From positions 62,001 to 126,000 of the forward strand of contig NZ_BDAE01000014.1 of assembly GCF_002091675.1 (NCBI RefSeq): 64,000 nucleotides of DNA. The letters run 5' to 3'. The DNA comes from Pseudomonas luteola NBRC 103146 (GTDB taxonomy: Bacteria > Pseudomonadota > Gammaproteobacteria > Pseudomonadales > Pseudomonadaceae). A program made the translations under genes and the position numbers. This document shows positions 46,035 through 54,896 of the stretch, one piece after another; the first letter of the stretch is position 1, and each line of letters starts with the position of its first letter. The notes beneath the pieces are model-generated. The model did no database searches, was not told where the DNA came from, and saw only the letters and a list, made by a program, of their open reading frames with translations.

Positions 46035-46796
46035 TCATATCAGGTATTGAATATGCAGTCTTCCGTGATAGGCGGAGGGGGCTACCTCTGCTCTGACGCC
46101 ATACACCGAATGGATAAGCTCTGCCGTAAGCACCTCCTGCGGCCGTCCTGAGGCAATGCAGCGGCCTTTGTGTAGAACGGCCAGCGTATCGCAAAACATA
46201 GCCGCCAGGTTCAGATCATGGATGGCCAGGACGCAGGTCAGTGGAAGGCGGTGAATCAGTGAAAGCAGCTCGAGCTGATGCTGGATATCCAGATGGTTGG
46301 TCGGCTCGTCCAGCAACAGTTCGGTTGGCTCCTGGGCCAGGGCGCGCGCAATCTGTACCCGCTGGCGCTCACCACCGGAAAGCGTGTGCCAACGCTGATG
46401 CCGGCTGTTGTGCATGCCAACATGCTGTAGCGCTTGCTCCACCACTTGGTCATCCCTGGCTGTCCAGGGCGAGAGTACCGTTCGGTGAGGCGTTCTGCCC
46501 AGACGTACCGTTTCCAGGACCGATAGGTCAGCCTCGGTCGAAGCGTGCTGCTCGACCATAGCGATTCGCCGCGCCACCGTACGGCGAGGCAGGCGGCTTA
46601 CCGGGTCGTTATCCAGCGTGACGCTGCCGTCCGTAGGGGTGCGCAAGCCTGCCAGCAACCGGAGCAGCGAAGATTTTCCCGACCCATTAGGGCCGATCAG
46701 ACCTATGACGCCTCCCTTGGGAATTTCCAGCGTTACGCCATCCACCAGCAGGCGACGACTCACCGACCAGGAGACGCGATGTGCAGCCAGGGTCAT
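46035..46796 (-). CDS. ABC transporter ATPase, FecE/BtuD-like
   Basis: Cytoplasmic ATPase of 253 residues. Walker A GPNGSGKSS near residue 36, signature LSGGERQRVQIARALAQ near 140, Walker B LLLDEPTNHLD near 160 and the switch histidine in VLAIHDLNLA. It overlaps the upstream permease by 4 bp (ATGA). It is the last gene of a FecCD-type import set transcribed after dksA2-cobW; the load could be a metallophore, heme or cobalamin. Confidence 0.9.
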   Translation of the reverse strand: MTLAAHRVSWSVSRRLLVDGVTLEIPKGGVIGLIGPNGSGKSSLLRLLAGLRTPTDGSVTLDNDPVSRLPRRTVARRIAMVEQHASTEADLSVLETVRLGRTPHRTVLSPWTARDDQVVEQALQHVGMHNSRHQRWHTLSGGERQRVQIARALAQEPTELLLDEPTNHLDIQHQLELLSLIHRLPLTCVLAIHDLNLAAMFCDTLAVLHKGRCIASGRPQEVLTAELIHSVYGVRAEVAPSAYHGRLHIQYLI

Positions 46797-47833
46797 GGTG
46801 ATGTCCTCGTACGATACAGGATCAGCGCAAAGGCCGGCGCACCTACCAGCGCGGTCACGACCCCGATAGGCAGGACCTGATGGGGAACCAGTATGCGAGA
46901 GACGATATCCGCCAGCACGAGAAAATTGGCACCCAGCAAAATGGATGCGGGCAGAAGTCGAGTGTGCGACGGACCTACCAGAAAGCGTGCGGCATGGGGA
47001 ATGACCAGGCCTACAAACCCTACCGCGCCTACAAGGCTGACCATCGTAGCGGTAATCAGTGCTGTCAGCGCAAAAAGAATCAGGCGCACGGCGATTACCG
47101 GAACACCCAGAGAGGCTGCGGTTTCTTCACCAAACGAGAACGCATCCAGCGTACGGGCGAAAAACAGGCAGGCCACGAGGCCAATGCCGACCGCACCCAC
47201 GGCCAGGGTGACGTCCGGCCAGCGGATACCGCCCAGACTCCCCAGGAGCCAGAACATCACGCTTCGAGCCTGCTCGGCGTTGGCGGACGTCGACACGATA
47301 TACGCCGTCAGGGCGTTGAAAAGCTGGGAGCCTGCTACGCCTGCCAGCAAAATGCGGGTCGGTCCACTGTTGAGCTTTGCTGCCAGAAGCAGAACCAGTA
47401 CGAAGGCCAGCACTGCACCTAGGAATGCCCCAACTGAGAGACTTAGGGTGCCGGCACCTATGCCCAGCAACATAACGACAACCGCTCCGGTAGACGCACC
47501 CGCCGAAATGCCCAGCACGTAGGGTTCGGCCAGCGCATTGCGTAGGAGAGCTTGCAGAATCGCACCGCATAATGCCAACCCGGCACCGCAGGATGCAGCG
47601 ACCAGAGCGCGGCTCAGTCGATATTCCCAGACAATGCCTTGCTGAATTGGGTTAAGTACATAGTCTCCCCAGCCCAGCCCATTGAGGATGGCCTTCAGCG
47701 TAATATCGAAGGGAATCTGCATTTCTCCCAGCGATGCCGCCATTAATATCGAAACGCCCAGCGAAACCAGTGACAGCAACGCAAACAGCAGGCGCCAGGG
47801 CCTGCCGCGATCATTGGACAGCGGTTGTATCAT
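46793..47833 (-). CDS. ABC transporter permease, FecCD family
   Basis: Inner-membrane permease of 346 residues, about 10 helices, presumably homodimeric because the set has only one permease. Motifs are WEYRLSRALVAASCGAGLALCGAILQALLRNALAEPYVLGISAGASTGAV near residue 70-115 and LGVPVIAVRLILF near 250. It overlaps the binding-protein gene and the ATPase gene by 4 bp each. Confidence 0.92.
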   Translation of the reverse strand: MIQPLSNDRGRPWRLLFALLSLVSLGVSILMAASLGEMQIPFDITLKAILNGLGWGDYVLNPIQQGIVWEYRLSRALVAASCGAGLALCGAILQALLRNALAEPYVLGISAGASTGAVVVMLLGIGAGTLSLSVGAFLGAVLAFVLVLLLAAKLNSGPTRILLAGVAGSQLFNALTAYIVSTSANAEQARSVMFWLLGSLGGIRWPDVTLAVGAVGIGLVACLFFARTLDAFSFGEETAASLGVPVIAVRLILFALTALITATMVSLVGAVGFVGLVIPHAARFLVGPSHTRLLPASILLGANFLVLADIVSRILVPHQVLPIGVVTALVGAPAFALILYRTRTSP

Positions 47834-48900
47834 TGGACTGGCCTGGAGTGAGACGTTTCCAGAGCACTGGAAATCGCCTCGATACCGTCCAGAACGCGCA
47901 TCGAAGGATTAAGTGACTGCGCATCCACAACGATAATCTGATTATTCCGGACGGCCTTGAGCTGACGTGTTACGGGATCGCTGCGAAGAAAGGCAAGTTT
48001 TTTCTCCACATCGTCTGCCGGATAGAGGCGTCTCTCCATCCGCGTGATGACAAGCAGATCCGGATCCTGGGCGGCAATCTGCTCCCAGCTGACGCTGGGC
48101 CATTCATCGTTGCTCTGGGTAACGTTATTCAGGCCGAGCACCTCTGAAATATACGCCGGGACACCCTGCTGACCGGCTACCCATGGATCACCTTCCAGGC
48201 GTGAGCTGGAAAACCAGTACACGACCGACTGAGGCATATGCTTGTGTTGCCCGGCTTGGGCAATAGCCTGCTTCAAGCGCTCATCCAACTGATGGGCCAG
48301 GGCATCCCCGCGCGCCTGGACATCAAAAATACGTGCAAGCTCGTGGATTTCCTGAGCTATTAGATCGAGCGTGAACGGTTTGGTGCGGCTACCGTCGGCA
48401 TTGGACGTAGCCGTTACCTCTTTCCCCTCGCAATCGCTCGGCGCTATATAGGCAGGGATACCCAGTGACGCCAGCTGTTCGAACGTGGCCACTTCGCCAT
48501 TCGGACCAACATGGTAGGTGTATTGCGCAGCGACGAAATCCGGCGATGTGTTGGCGACCGCTTCAAAGCTGGGTGCGTTATCAGCAAGCCGAGGAATCTT
48601 ATCGTTATCGGCCTTGAGGGTGGGCTGAATCGGACCGAACCAGATGCCTGTTCCCACCATACGATCAGCCAGGCCCAGTGAGAGCAACAACTCTGTACTG
48701 GCCTGTCCCAGCGTAACGGCTCGCTTGGGCGAATCCGCAAAGGTCAGTGTATGTCCGCAATTGTTCACGGTAAGCGGATAGGTCGTATGGTTTTCAGCCA
48801 AGGCAACGCTGGTAAATGAGGTGACTGATACCAGAAGTAATCCCAGCAGTGGAATGAGTCGACGAGCAGGCATCGCCGATTTAACACAAGCAAACCGCAT
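47830..48900 (-). CDS. Periplasmic binding protein of the FecCD-type importer
   Basis: Class III binding protein, 356 residues from ATG 48900, which has AAGGA six bases upstream; an in-frame start at 48924 is less likely. A signal peptide ends near VALAENH. The sequence has NNCGHTLTFADSPKRAVTLGQASTELLLSLGLADRMVGTG and the lobe-2 segment SVVYWFSSSRLEGDPWVAG. Two cysteines may form a disulfide (CGH and DCEGK). The ligand is unknown; similar proteins occur in zinc-starvation operons of pseudomonads. Confidence 0.88.
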   Translation of the reverse strand: MRFACVKSAMPARRLIPLLGLLLVSVTSFTSVALAENHTTYPLTVNNCGHTLTFADSPKRAVTLGQASTELLLSLGLADRMVGTGIWFGPIQPTLKADNDKIPRLADNAPSFEAVANTSPDFVAAQYTYHVGPNGEVATFEQLASLGIPAYIAPSDCEGKEVTATSNADGSRTKPFTLDLIAQEIHELARIFDVQARGDALAHQLDERLKQAIAQAGQHKHMPQSVVYWFSSSRLEGDPWVAGQQGVPAYISEVLGLNNVTQSNDEWPSVSWEQIAAQDPDLLVITRMERRLYPADDVEKKLAFLRSDPVTRQLKAVRNNQIIVVDAQSLNPSMRVLDGIEAISSALETSHSRPVQ

Positions 48901-48949
48901 GATATTCCTTGTAAGGGATGACACGTCCCATTAAACGCCCATGATAACC

Positions 48950-48973
48950 CTCAAGCCGCTATCCATGCTTGAG
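48950..48973 (-). terminator. Stem-loop in the cobW / binding-protein gap
   Basis: CTCAAGC/GCTTGAG with a 10-nt loop. It may reduce read-through from cobW, or be a 5' leader hairpin of the importer genes. Nothing else is recognisable in 48901-49085, and no cobalamin-riboswitch box is present. Confidence 0.35.
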
Positions 48974-49085
48974 CCTGAATAACGTAAAGGGTTTAAGGCA
49001 GGTTCTACACTCATTCACAACGGTGCGACCAAGTAATGCTCGGCATGAAAGAGCGAAGCACGCTTCTACAATCTACTGTGGTGTC

Positions 49086-49107
49086 CGATCAGTTGGTTGC
49101 CTGATCG
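49086..49107 (-). terminator. Hairpin overlapping the cobW stop codon
   Basis: CGATCAG/CTGATCG with an 8-nt loop spanning the end of the gene. There is no T tract. Confidence 0.3.
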
Positions 49108-50327
49108 TCTGTCCAGTCCCCAAAAGGATCGGGCCAGGTACGCCAGACGTGCGACCCTAGTGCAAACTCCTGATCGGTTAGCAGGCAACAGTCAAGCTCA
49201 TTCTTCAATAGGTTGAAGTCCACATTCTGACCGATAAACACGAGTTCCTGGCGGCAGTCGCCTACCTCCGGGTTCCAGCAAGCCATGATGCTCTCCAGGC
49301 TTTCTTCATCCTGAGGCCAGGACGTTTTAGGGACGAAGCGCCACCATTGGCCCGCCGGGCCATGGCGCATGAGCCCTCCCGCCTGAGACCAGCTACCGGC
49401 TACTTCTGGCTTGGAGGCCAGCCAGAAGTATCCTTTGGAGCGAAGCAGTCGGCCGTTATGCCAATCCTGATTCAAAAAGTCGAAGAAACGTTGGGGATGA
49501 AAGGGGCGGCGTGCCTTATAGGACGTAGAGGCAATGCCATACTCCTGCGTTTCAGGAATATGCTCGCCACGCATTTCCTTGAGCCAGCCCGGCGCATGTG
49601 CGGCGCGTTCAAAATCGAAAAGGCCGGTGTTGAGAATCATGTCCAGTGGGACGTCACCCATTACCATTGAATGAATACGGGCATGGGTATTGAGTCGCTT
49701 CAGAATCGCAACGAGTTCTTCGCGTTCGGCCTGGCTGATCAGGTCTATCTTGCTGATCAGAATGACGTCTGCAAACTCTACCTGCTCAATTAGCAAGTCG
49801 GTAATGGAGCGCTCATCATCGTCACCCAACGTCTCACCGCGCGAAGCCAGGCTGTCGGCATTCTGGTAATCCTGCAGAAAGTTGACACCATCTACAACGG
49901 TGACCAATGTGTCGAGCCGTGCGAGATCGGCAAGACTGGTACCCTGTTCGTCTCGAAAGGTAAACGTCTCGGCAACCGGAAGCGGCTCGGAAATGCCAGT
50001 CGACTCGATGAGCAGGTAGTCGAAGCGGCCTTCACGTGCCAAGCGGCTGACTTCTTCAAGCAGGTCTTCACGCAGCGTGCAACAGATGCAGCCGTTGCTC
50101 ATTTCGATCAGTTTTTCTTCCGCGCGATTGAGGCTGACGTCACGTTGCACTTCGCTTCCGTCGATATTGACTTCGCTCATGTCGTTAACGATGACCGCAA
50201 CCCGCCGGTTTTCACGGTTTTTAAGGATATGGTTCAGCAAGTTGCTCTTGCCGGCACCCAGAAAGCCGGACAGTACCGTTACAGGCAATGAAGAAAGAGA
50301 AGGGGAGGGATCAATCCTGGCGGACAT
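49089..50327 (-). CDS. COG0523/CobW-family GTPase, zinc metallochaperone type
   Basis: G3E-family GTPase of 412 residues, thought to deliver zinc to client proteins during zinc shortage. Walker A is [18 protein letters not shown] near residue 20, the metal-binding GCICC motif is in [14 protein letters not shown] near 75, and the base-recognition motif ISKIDLIS is near 165. The CobW C-terminal domain follows ([21 protein letters not shown]). The ATG at 50327 overlaps the dksA2 end by 17 bp; a GTG at 50336 with AGGA is also plausible. Linkage with dksA2 and a Zur box points to the ZigA/YciC role. Confidence 0.88.
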   Translation of the reverse strand: MSARIDPSPSLSSLPVTVLSGFLGAGKSNLLNHILKNRENRRVAVIVNDMSEVNIDGSEVQRDVSLNRAEEKLIEMSNGCICCTLREDLLEEVSRLAREGRFDYLLIESTGISEPLPVAETFTFRDEQGTSLADLARLDTLVTVVDGVNFLQDYQNADSLASRGETLGDDDERSITDLLIEQVEFADVILISKIDLISQAEREELVAILKRLNTHARIHSMVMGDVPLDMILNTGLFDFERAAHAPGWLKEMRGEHIPETQEYGIASTSYKARRPFHPQRFFDFLNQDWHNGRLLRSKGYFWLASKPEVAGSWSQAGGLMRHGPAGQWWRFVPKTSWPQDEESLESIMACWNPEVGDCRQELVFIGQNVDFNLLKNELDCCLLTDQEFALGSHVWRTWPDPFGDWTDDQATN

Positions 50328-50715
50328 GGCGTTCACGTTGTTCCTGTCGTTGCTTGGCTTCGATACAAAGGGTGGCCGTCGGGCGTAGCAGGAGTCGGCC
50401 AAGGCCTATAGGCTCACCCGTTTCCTCGCACCAGCCGTAGGTACCTTGAGCCAAGCGATCGAGAGCGGCGTCGATCTTGTCGATCAGCTTTTTCTGGCGC
50501 TCCAGTTGGCGTAGCTGCCATTGCTGCTGCTCTTCCCGGGTGGCGATGTCCGCGGCATCTGCAGAATACTCAAGCGTTCGTAGGGCCTGGAATTCAGCAT
50601 CGATCTGGCGAGACAACTCTTTCCGTTCGGTCTCCAGCCGCTGTTTGAAAAAAGCCTGTTGGGCTTCACTCATATAGGCTTCTACAGGTTGTGCCATGAG
50701 CTCATGCTCGTTCAT
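50311..50715 (-). CDS. dksA2: DksA2, zinc-independent DksA paralogue
   Basis: RNA-polymerase-binding transcription factor acting with ppGpp, 134 residues from ATG 50715. The coiled-coil domain (about 20-95) contains the tip region [16 protein letters not shown]. The zinc-finger site has changed: [12 protein letters not shown] and [11 protein letters not shown] give CxxT and CxxA rather than four cysteines. That is the signature of DksA2, which works without zinc and replaces DksA during zinc starvation in P. aeruginosa. Confidence 0.9.
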   Translation of the reverse strand: MNEHELMAQPVEAYMSEAQQAFFKQRLETERKELSRQIDAEFQALRTLEYSADAADIATREEQQQWQLRQLERQKKLIDKIDAALDRLAQGTYGWCEETGEPIGLGRLLLRPTATLCIEAKQRQEQRERHVRQD

Positions 50716-50732
50716 AAGAAATAACCTATAAA

Positions 50733-50747
50733 TGTTATAACATAACA
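50733..50747. promoter_or_regulatory. Zur box upstream of dksA2
   Basis: TGTTATAACATAACA matches the gammaproteobacterial Zur motif TGTTATANTATAACA at all but one fixed position. It lies 18-32 bp upstream of the dksA2 ATG. It would repress the dksA2-cobW (and possibly importer) genes when zinc is ample. Confidence 0.75.
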
Positions 50748-50878
50748 ATACAGGATCGTTTAGGACGAATCAATGCCTCTCCAGCTGTGCCTTTTACGGT
50801 AGCGAGATCAGTTAGGCCGAGCTACGCAGCCAGTCTATAAGTGTAACCACGCATCTGAAGGGGATTAAAAGTCAACGT

Positions 50879-50900
50879 GCCCCAACCGATCCGTTGGGGC
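50879..50900 (-). terminator. Stem-loop after the GGDEF/EAL gene
   Basis: Eight-pair perfect stem GCCCCAAC/GTTGGGGC with a 6-nt loop, 10 bp past the stop at 50911. No T run. Confidence 0.55.
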
Positions 50901-50910
50901 AGTGAGAGAT

Positions 50911-53361
50911 TCAGTTGAAATGAACAGGCTTTGTGTCTGCCTGAGGCTCCTCAGGCGCCCATAGTTCGGTAGCCCATTGAGCGCATATCTGACGGGTGAA
51001 TGGCTGAGGGTGGGAGACGGCATAACCCTGTACATAATCCACCCCGAGCACTTTCAAGGCCTCGATAATGGCGGAAGTCTCTGCAAATTCGGCAATGGTG
51101 CGTTTGCCGGTGAGATGACCCAAACGATTGATCACATCAACAGTGGCTCGGTCGACCGGATCTTCCAGCAGGTTTTTCACAAAGCTGCCATCGATCTTGA
51201 GATAGTCCACCGGCAAATGTTTGAGGTATGTGAACGAAGACATCCCTGCGCCAAAATCATCTAGAGAGAAGCGAAAACCCAACTCTCTTAGGGTCTCGAT
51301 AAACGTACGTGCGGCATTGAGGTTGGCTATGGCGTGGGTTTCGGTAATTTCAAAGCAGATCCGGTTGGGCGCAACTGCGTGCAGGGCCAAACGATCCTGA
51401 ATGTAATCAATCAGGGACATATCGCCCAATGACGAGCCTGACAGATTAATAGCGCATACGCGTAACAGCTCCGGCGGCAAGGTGGCGCAGATAGCAAAGG
51501 CCTCGTTGATGACCCAGCGATCCAATAATCCCATGAGGCCGTAGCGTTCGGCAGCAGGAATGAACGCGAACGGGCCTATCAGCGTGCCTTGTTCATCGTG
51601 AAGCCGGAGCAGGACCTCGACATGGCGATCATGTGCAGTCTGTGGGCCAACTCCATAGATAGGCTGCGCGTAAAGACAGAAGCGATTCTCATCCAGCGCC
51701 TTGTGAATTCGCTGCACCCAGGTCATTTCGCCCTGACGCTGGGTCATTTCCTTATCATCATAGGTGTAGACCTGGATCCGGTTGCGGCCTTTGTCCTTGG
51801 CGGCATAGCAGGCAAGATCCGCCATGCGTAGGGCATCTTCACTACTGAGTTCCCGGCCGCCCAGATGGACGATACCGATGCTCAGGCCCACCTTGAAGGA
51901 TTGGCCTGCTGCCTGGAAGTCCTGACTGCGGGCCAGCAGCCGCAAGCGCTCGGCAAGGGACTCGGCAGCCTCAGGGGTGCAGTTTTCCAGCAATACACCA
52001 AACTCATCACCTCCCAGTCTTGCCAACGTGTCGTTGGCATCCAAGAGGCTTTGAAGGGAGGTGCAGAGCTGCAGCAGCAGGCGGTCGCCCTGAAAGTGGC
52101 CGGTGGTGTCATTGACGATCTTGAACTGGTCTACATCGAAAAAAAGCAGAGACGCGTGCTTGTCCTGTGTGTTTTCCAGCAGCAGTGTTAGCCGCCGCTC
52201 GAACTCGCGTCGGTTAAGCAACCCTGTCAAAGGATCGTGAGCGGCCTGCCATGCCAGCTGATCAAGGTATTCCCGTTCGCGAGTCCGGTCATGCAACACC
52301 AGGACAGCGCCCGCCTGTCCATTCACCTGTCCCAATGGAGCGCTGGCAAGGGCAACGGGAAGTGACTTGCCGTTACTGCTGCGCAAGGTGTAGTGCGTGG
52401 TTACGTCGCTGGATTGCCATTCGCCTGCAAATAGCCGAGTGCTGACAGGCGCTGGGACTAAGGAGCCACTGTCTTCAGTCTGGATATCCAGTAGCGCATC
52501 GACAGGCTTTCCTACAGCCGCTTCCGCTGTATGACCAATCAGGCGCGCCGCGGCCGGATTGAGATATTCCAGACGCCCATTGGCATTGACTGCCATAACG
52601 GCATCGACGATAGAGGCGAGGATAATCTGTGCCCGTTCTTTCTCTTTTTGAAGTGCCCGCTCGAACGCGCGGCGCTGCATGACTAGCGTATGCATCCGCC
52701 AGGTCGTCAGGCCCACCAGCAGCAGAGCAGTTCCCAAATTGATGAGAAGCAGGACGTGAATGAAGTGACGTGAGGCTTCCCCTAGCACACGAGAAAAGGC
52801 AATGGTTTCCGGCAGCATACGGTTATGCAGCATGAGCAATTGTTGCTTCCAGTGCTCACGGTCTCGCAGCGACGCGTCCGCTGAGCGGGCGTATACCGTT
52901 TGAGCCAAAGCCTGAAGCTCATCCATATGAGGATCGGTCACATGCCAATGATTGATAACTTGCCGAAGTGGATCGACAGTATGAGCCCAGCGAAACAGGC
53001 GGATCATACCCGGCATGTCAGCAGGGTGATTGCCCGCCGCAACCAGCAGTCTATAAGCCTCTTCAGGATTGCCACGTGCCGCTAGCAGGTCACGCGCCTG
53101 CCGATCGAGCTGATTGACCTTGAAGTAGTCCAGAAACATCTGGTAGTGGCTCGGCTCGCCCGTATCGATGTAAGTGTTCAACGCCAGCATGGCGTTGCCC
53201 AGGCTTTTGCTCCATAAGCTCTCAGCCGTCACATAGCCTCTGACAGTCGACAGCAGATTCAGACTGGCAACAGCCACCAGCGCCTGCAGGCAGACGATAA
53301 AGATGAAGGGCCATACGACTCGATGAGTACGTTGGCTGGTGGCTTTCGAACGTTTGAACAT
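50911..53361 (-). CDS. Cyclic-di-GMP turnover protein with PAS, GGDEF and EAL domains
   Basis: Membrane protein of 816 residues controlling c-di-GMP. A helix at about 17-38 and a second at about 200-220 enclose a periplasmic sensor domain. PAS follows (about 245-365), then GGDEF near 455 (LARLGGDEFGVLLE) with an RxxD-like feature not evident, and EAL from about 555. The EAL motif reads EVLLRL and the loop DDFGAGMSS near 720 is intact, as is the lysine in YLKIDGSFVKNL. Both activities could be present. AAGG lies before the ATG. Confidence 0.93.
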   Translation of the reverse strand: MFKRSKATSQRTHRVVWPFIFIVCLQALVAVASLNLLSTVRGYVTAESLWSKSLGNAMLALNTYIDTGEPSHYQMFLDYFKVNQLDRQARDLLAARGNPEEAYRLLVAAGNHPADMPGMIRLFRWAHTVDPLRQVINHWHVTDPHMDELQALAQTVYARSADASLRDREHWKQQLLMLHNRMLPETIAFSRVLGEASRHFIHVLLLINLGTALLLVGLTTWRMHTLVMQRRAFERALQKEKERAQIILASIVDAVMAVNANGRLEYLNPAAARLIGHTAEAAVGKPVDALLDIQTEDSGSLVPAPVSTRLFAGEWQSSDVTTHYTLRSSNGKSLPVALASAPLGQVNGQAGAVLVLHDRTREREYLDQLAWQAAHDPLTGLLNRREFERRLTLLLENTQDKHASLLFFDVDQFKIVNDTTGHFQGDRLLLQLCTSLQSLLDANDTLARLGGDEFGVLLENCTPEAAESLAERLRLLARSQDFQAAGQSFKVGLSIGIVHLGGRELSSEDALRMADLACYAAKDKGRNRIQVYTYDDKEMTQRQGEMTWVQRIHKALDENRFCLYAQPIYGVGPQTAHDRHVEVLLRLHDEQGTLIGPFAFIPAAERYGLMGLLDRWVINEAFAICATLPPELLRVCAINLSGSSLGDMSLIDYIQDRLALHAVAPNRICFEITETHAIANLNAARTFIETLRELGFRFSLDDFGAGMSSFTYLKHLPVDYLKIDGSFVKNLLEDPVDRATVDVINRLGHLTGKRTIAEFAETSAIIEALKVLGVDYVQGYAVSHPQPFTRQICAQWATELWAPEEPQADTKPVHFN

Positions 53362-53453
53362 GAAACCTTTCCAGCAATGCCATAAGTGGCAGTTTGATGA
53401 AAAGGTATCGGCGGAAGGTGCGTTTAACTGTTGCCGGATTTACGGGTTTTTAC

Positions 53454-53486
53454 AAAAAAAAGCGAACCGCTGGAGGACGGCTCGCT
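53454..53486 (-). terminator. Intrinsic terminator of the EamA gene
   Basis: Stem AGCGAaCCG/CGGcTCGCT with an 8-nt loop; on the minus strand it is followed by a run of T. It lies 25 bp beyond the stop at 53512. Confidence 0.8.
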
Positions 53487-53511
53487 AAAGAAAACAGCAG
53501 GAACAGGTGTG

Positions 53512-54396
53512 TCAGTTCAATACACGTTGCCGCGGTGCAAACAGACGGCCACCAAACACATTGACTGCTAGGCCCCCCATGACCAGCAGGGCACCGACCA
53601 GCTGGAAGGACGTGAGCTGCTCATCCAGAAATACAGCTGCCGAAGCGATACCGATAATCGGCACCAGCAGCGAAAACGGTGCAACCTGGCTTGCCGGATA
53701 ACGCGAGAGCAGACGGCTCCACAGGCAGTAGCCCAGCAAGGTTGCAATGAAGGCCAGATAAATGACCGCCAGAATCGATGACGTGCTGATCCCTTGCAGG
53801 GCGCTTACTATCCGGTCAGGACCTTCAAGCCAGTACGACAGTAGGTAAAAGGGGATCGGTGGAACAATGCTGCCCCATACGACCAGTCCCAGCATATCGA
53901 CCTGACCAATACGCTTGGTGACGATATTTCCCATCCCCCACATGGCGGCCGCGCAGAGGGTGAGGACAAATCCCAATACGCTCAGGTTACCGCCACTTTC
54001 CATCCCAATGAAAATCAGCCCACCTGCAGCAATGATAAGGCCGATGAGGTTCTGGGGGCGGAAGCGCTCGCCCAGAAAAAGAACGGCCATCAGCAACGTA
54101 AAAAATGCCTGAGCTTGGAGTACCAGAGAGGCAAGGCCTGCCGGCATACCCACATACATGGCCGAAAACAGAAAGGAAAATTGGCCCAATGAAATGGTGG
54201 CGCCGTAGGCCAGCAACCATTTCCATGAAATGGCGGGTCGCTTGACGAAGAAAACTGCCGGTAAGGCAGCCAGGGTAAAGCGCAGCGCGCCAAGCAGCAT
54301 GGGAGGTACGCCATGCAGTCCGATCTTGATCACCACGAAATTAAGCCCCCACGCCACAATGACGACCAGGGCTAGAAGCAGATCCTTAGGGGACAT
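53512..54396 (-). CDS. eamA: EamA-family DMT transporter
   Basis: Ten-helix inner-membrane carrier of 294 residues. The start ATG at 54396 (MSPKDLLLALVVIVAWGLNFVVIKIGL) aligns with the N-terminus of E. coli EamA, whereas the longer reading (to 54495) adds unrelated sequence. Two EamA repeats are visible (AWGLNFVVIKIG and AAMWGMGNIVTKRIG). E. coli EamA exports O-acetylserine and cysteine; substrate here is inferred. Its gap upstream (54397-54865) contains no gene I can support. Confidence 0.88.
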   Translation of the reverse strand: MSPKDLLLALVVIVAWGLNFVVIKIGLHGVPPMLLGALRFTLAALPAVFFVKRPAISWKWLLAYGATISLGQFSFLFSAMYVGMPAGLASLVLQAQAFFTLLMAVLFLGERFRPQNLIGLIIAAGGLIFIGMESGGNLSVLGFVLTLCAAAMWGMGNIVTKRIGQVDMLGLVVWGSIVPPIPFYLLSYWLEGPDRIVSALQGISTSSILAVIYLAFIATLLGYCLWSRLLSRYPASQVAPFSLLVPIIGIASAAVFLDEQLTSFQLVGALLVMGGLAVNVFGGRLFAPRQRVLN

Positions 54397-54865
54397 GTGC
54401 AACCCGTTATCCAGATGAGGCAGCCGCAGGCTGCGAAATAAAGCCGGTCTGGCATCCCTGACTGGCCCCATGGTTTGTACCTTAGGTGGTAACACCTTGT
54501 AACTATAGATACAGCTGGATGAATTTCAGGGCGAACAGTAAGGGGAGAGCGCCTGGTATTCGTGTCGTTGCACGCCGTGCTCTGGCTGATTGCGTCCAAT
54601 ACCCGTTTCGTTTTATTGGTGTGTTCGACACGCTGCGCATGGCTAGGCGAAACTTTGACCCTGCGAGCTGCGTATGCCTACACCTTCCCGCATTATTTGC
54701 TTTGAGCTTATCTGATTTAAAAACCGGGTAGCGGCGCTAAGCGAGACTTGATAACTACTTCTAGGGCATTAGAAGTCAATAATACCAGCCTATTTAAGAG
54801 TGCTACTGACCAAGACAGTATCGGTGCTAAAAACAGGTAATCAGCTTTAAGGATAGTGTCTGATG

Positions 54866-54888
54866 TGGCCCGCCGTTTGGGCGGGCCA
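54866..54888. terminator. Terminator after the large acyltransferase gene
   Basis: Nine-pair perfect stem TGGCCCGCC/GGCGGGCCA with GTTTG loop, 9 bp past the stop at 54897 (minus strand). T-rich sequence lies on the plus-strand side. Confidence 0.7.
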
Positions 54889-54896
54889 TCTTCTTT

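Noticed and set aside
48901-49088. Cobalamin riboswitch before the FecCD-type importer
   Set aside because: The B12-box-type core (GCCACTG and partners) is absent on both strands; only a simple hairpin is present.
54486-54731. 81-codon plus-strand frame upstream of eamA
   Set aside because: It overlaps the eamA leader on the opposite strand and its translation matches no family.
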